A stretch of 20,424 bases of DNA from a virus. The DNA is taken from the IMG/VR virus record IMGVR_UViG_3300044638_002690, positions 1 to 20,424 of that record. One strand, 5' to 3'. Under the pieces are notes generated by a model, which did no database searches, had not been told where the DNA came from, and saw only the letters and a list, made by a program, of their open reading frames with translations. Each line of letters begins with the position of its first letter. Positions within the stretch are counted from its first letter, which is position 1. This document shows, piece by piece, positions 19,159-20,424 of the stretch. The translations under genes were made by a program, and so were the position numbers.

Positions 19159-19443
19159 ATGGGTATGCAAACAGATATATTATCCACGCATTTAACGGCT
19201 AGTGGAACTGTTTCAGCTAATCGCAACCGCCTAAAAGCTGTGTCTTATCGAGGTAATGGTCTTGACGGTAGTCTTATATTTAAAGACGGTGGGGCATCAG
19301 GAACAACTTTATTAGAGCTTGATGTCGGTACAAGTGACTCATTTACCATCTATGTAATCCTACCTGGTGAGGGCATACTGTTCCAAAATAACATTTATGC
19401 CGCATTAACTAACGTATCAGCGATAACCGCGTTTTACGGGTAA
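19159..19443 (+). CDS. Small beta-rich phage structural protein
   Basis: This gene encodes 94 residues: MGMQTDILSTHLTASGTV, then RLKAVSYRGNGLDGSLIFKD, TLLELDVGTSDSFTIYVILP and GEGILFQNNIYAALTNVSA. The short-strand beta-sandwich pattern ('lrgv.y.g.g..G.i.f.dGg..G..ll...') is common in small proteins of phage structural modules, though I cannot name a characterised family. AGGAG stands seven bases before the ATG, just after a terminator, so it may depend on partial readthrough or an unseen promoter. The next gene starts three bases after its stop. Confidence 0.72.
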   Translation: MGMQTDILSTHLTASGTVSANRNRLKAVSYRGNGLDGSLIFKDGGASGTTLLELDVGTSDSFTIYVILPGEGILFQNNIYAALTNVSAITAFYG

Positions 19444-19446
19444 GCC

Positions 19447-19680
19447 ATGATGGACGACCAAATTAAACTAGCTGTTCATGAAAACGAGATTAAACACTTG
19501 CAAACAGATATGGATAAGTTGGTTAAGGATATGGAAGAACTTAAAGCTTCCGTTGCTGAGATAAGCAAGACTCTTTCGGAAGCTAAAGGCGGATGGCACG
19601 TTTTAATGGTTATGGGTGGTGTAGGTGCAGCTTTTGGTGGTTTAGTTGGCTGGGCATTTGAGCACTTCTCAGGTAAATAA
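19447..19680 (+). CDS. Coiled-coil protein with C-terminal TM helix, possible holin
   Basis: This gene encodes 77 residues. Residues ~5-47 form an amphipathic coiled coil (HENEIKHLQTDMDKLVKDME, then SVAEISKTLSEAKG). Residues ~50-70 form one membrane helix (WHVLMVMGGVGAAFGGLVGW), and the tail is short. Such short coiled-coil plus single-TM proteins are often labelled putative holins or holin-like proteins in phages, but no lysis gene lies beside it in this window to support that. A tail-associated membrane protein is the alternative. The start is either of two adjacent ATGs. The Shine-Dalgarno is weak, so coupling to the gene three bases upstream is likely. Confidence 0.7.
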   Translation: MMDDQIKLAVHENEIKHLQTDMDKLVKDMEELKASVAEISKTLSEAKGGWHVLMVMGGVGAAFGGLVGWAFEHFSGK

Positions 19681-19681
19681 G

Positions 19682-19957
19682 ATGGCAAAAAAAGCTCCAG
19701 TATTAGCAGTAGGTAGAGGTGAGAAACTTCCCGTCTCTAAAGGTGCAGGTCTTACAGCAAAGGGTCGCGCAAAATACAATGCGGCGACTGGCTCTAACTT
19801 AAAAGCACCAGCGCCAAACCCTAAAACCAAAAAAGATGCAGCCAGACGTAAGTCCTTTTGTGCGCGTATGGCAGGGTCTCCCGGACCTATGAAAGATGAA
19901 AATGGTAAGCCAACTCGTAAGGCGGCTTCTTTGAAAAGGTGGAATTGTGGCTCCTAG
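19682..19957 (+). CDS. Small basic phage protein, DUF6321-like
   Basis: This gene encodes 91 residues, very basic. The run GEKLPVSKGAGLTAKGRAKY, then NAATGSNLKAPAPNPKTKKD, SFCARMAGSPGPMKDENGKP and TRKAASLKRWNC matches a conserved phage and plasmid family of unknown function that I recall as DUF6321. The charge and lack of hydrophobic core suggest DNA or RNA binding, perhaps inside the virion. The ATG at 19682 follows the upstream stop by one base, with CAGG upstream. Confidence 0.78.
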   Translation: MAKKAPVLAVGRGEKLPVSKGAGLTAKGRAKYNAATGSNLKAPAPNPKTKKDAARRKSFCARMAGSPGPMKDENGKPTRKAASLKRWNCGS

Positions 19958-20369
19958 TGTATCCCGTGCTCAGCATAATTTAATGGCGATGGTTGCAAAT
20001 AACCCAAAAGCAGCTAAACGCGTAGGTATTTCAAAATCAACAGGTGAAGAATTTATGAAAGCAGATAAAGGTAAAAAGTTTGGTAAAGGTGGTTTAGACT
20101 CAATCTTCAAAGGTAAAGAATCATACAGCGAAGAATTGAAAGAAGGTAAAGCCATTAAGTCAGGTAAGATTTCCCCACAGCAATATGCTAAAGGTGAGAA
20201 GATGGAAAAAACTAAAATGAATAAAGGTGACAAAGCACCGCCTAAAGCACCTGATATGGGTTCAATGGGTATGAAAAAAGGTGGGATGGCTAAGTGTATG
20301 GCTAAAGGCGGCGCGGTTAAAGCTGATGGTAAAGCCATTCGCGGTAAAACCAAAGGACGGTTTGTGTAA
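19947..20369 (+). CDS. Lys/Gly-rich phage protein
   Basis: This gene encodes 140 residues starting at GTG (19947), with AAGGTGG four bases upstream. It overlaps the end of the previous gene by 11 bases. The N-terminus (SVSRAQHNLMAMVANNPKAA, then GISKSTGEEFMKAD) is typical of small phage proteins with a 'S..Q...M..v' start. The remainder is low-complexity: Lys, Gly and Met repeats such as MGSMGMKKGGMAKCMAKGGA. This is probably disordered and nucleic-acid binding. No function is established. Confidence 0.72.
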   Translation: MAPSVSRAQHNLMAMVANNPKAAKRVGISKSTGEEFMKADKGKKFGKGGLDSIFKGKESYSEELKEGKAIKSGKISPQQYAKGEKMEKTKMNKGDKAPPKAPDMGSMGMKKGGMAKCMAKGGAVKADGKAIRGKTKGRFV

Positions 20370-20424
20370 TGCAAACCAAAGACTACCCAGCTAAAGGCTT
20401 CCCAGCGTACCCTAACGCTAAGGG
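20369..20424 (+). CDS. Start of a gene cut by the window edge
   Basis: The ATG overlaps the previous stop by one base (TAATG). The visible residues are MQTKDYPAKGFPAYPNAK. Too little remains to identify it. The tight overlap and continued frame to the edge support a real, coupled gene. Confidence 0.55.
   Translation, partial: MQTKDYPAKGFPAYPNAK

Overview
This window is a piece of a tailed bacteriophage genome. On its right side it carries an ordered virion-assembly block: terminase, a portal of P22-like size, a GroES-like co-chaperonin, a scaffold-like protein and a major capsid protein. On its left side it carries a leftward block of small early-type genes. I see no integrase, repressor, tRNA or rRNA. 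The host cannot be named. Near-perfect sigma-70 promoters (TTGACA, 17 bp, TATAAT) and AGGAG-type ribosome binding sites fit an ordinary bacterial host, and base composition is moderate to AT-rich.

Layout. From 21 to 7001 all genes are on the minus strand. They include a dATP/dGTP diphosphohydrolase-like protein, an intact M20/M42-type metallopeptidase, a 554-residue protein with a Cys-rich segment, several small unknowns, a 30-residue membrane miniprotein, a conserved phage protein (5190-5672), a likely HNH-endonuclease remnant and an HNH plus AP2-like homing endonuclease. From 7002 to 8104 lies a gene-free stretch full of direct and inverted repeats, with a G-rich plus strand on its left side and terminators on its right side. 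Two more leftward unknown genes follow (8105-9157). From 9158 to 9751 is a second gene-free region holding the leftward promoters and three C-rich repeats about 100 bp apart, in front of the late genes. From 9752 to the right edge everything is on the plus strand: terminase small subunit (tentative), large terminase, portal, a small conserved protein, GroES-like protein, scaffold-like protein, structural proteins, major capsid, an inserted HNH endonuclease with its own terminator and promoter, beta-rich virion proteins, a coiled-coil/TM protein and two basic proteins.

Most notable signals. (1) A 16-bp perfect dyad, TTTCCCACGTGGGAAA or a close variant, occurs ten times in the first 9.3 kb. I saw none in the 11 kb late region. 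(2) A second dispersed element, about 19 nt, folds as two 3-bp helices flanking a tandem G-A mismatch. Its four copies differ by compensating base changes, which points to a selected structure. At several genes the dyad, this hairpin and a Shine-Dalgarno leader form one repeated module upstream of the start codon. (3) The module appears to have landed between two copies of a duplicated small gene, fusing them in frame. (4) The 7.1-7.7 kb repeats and the 9.45-9.68 kb C-rich repeats are candidates for an origin, a packaging site or a regulatory site. Gene functions outside the packaging and capsid block are mostly inferred from motifs, or are unknown.
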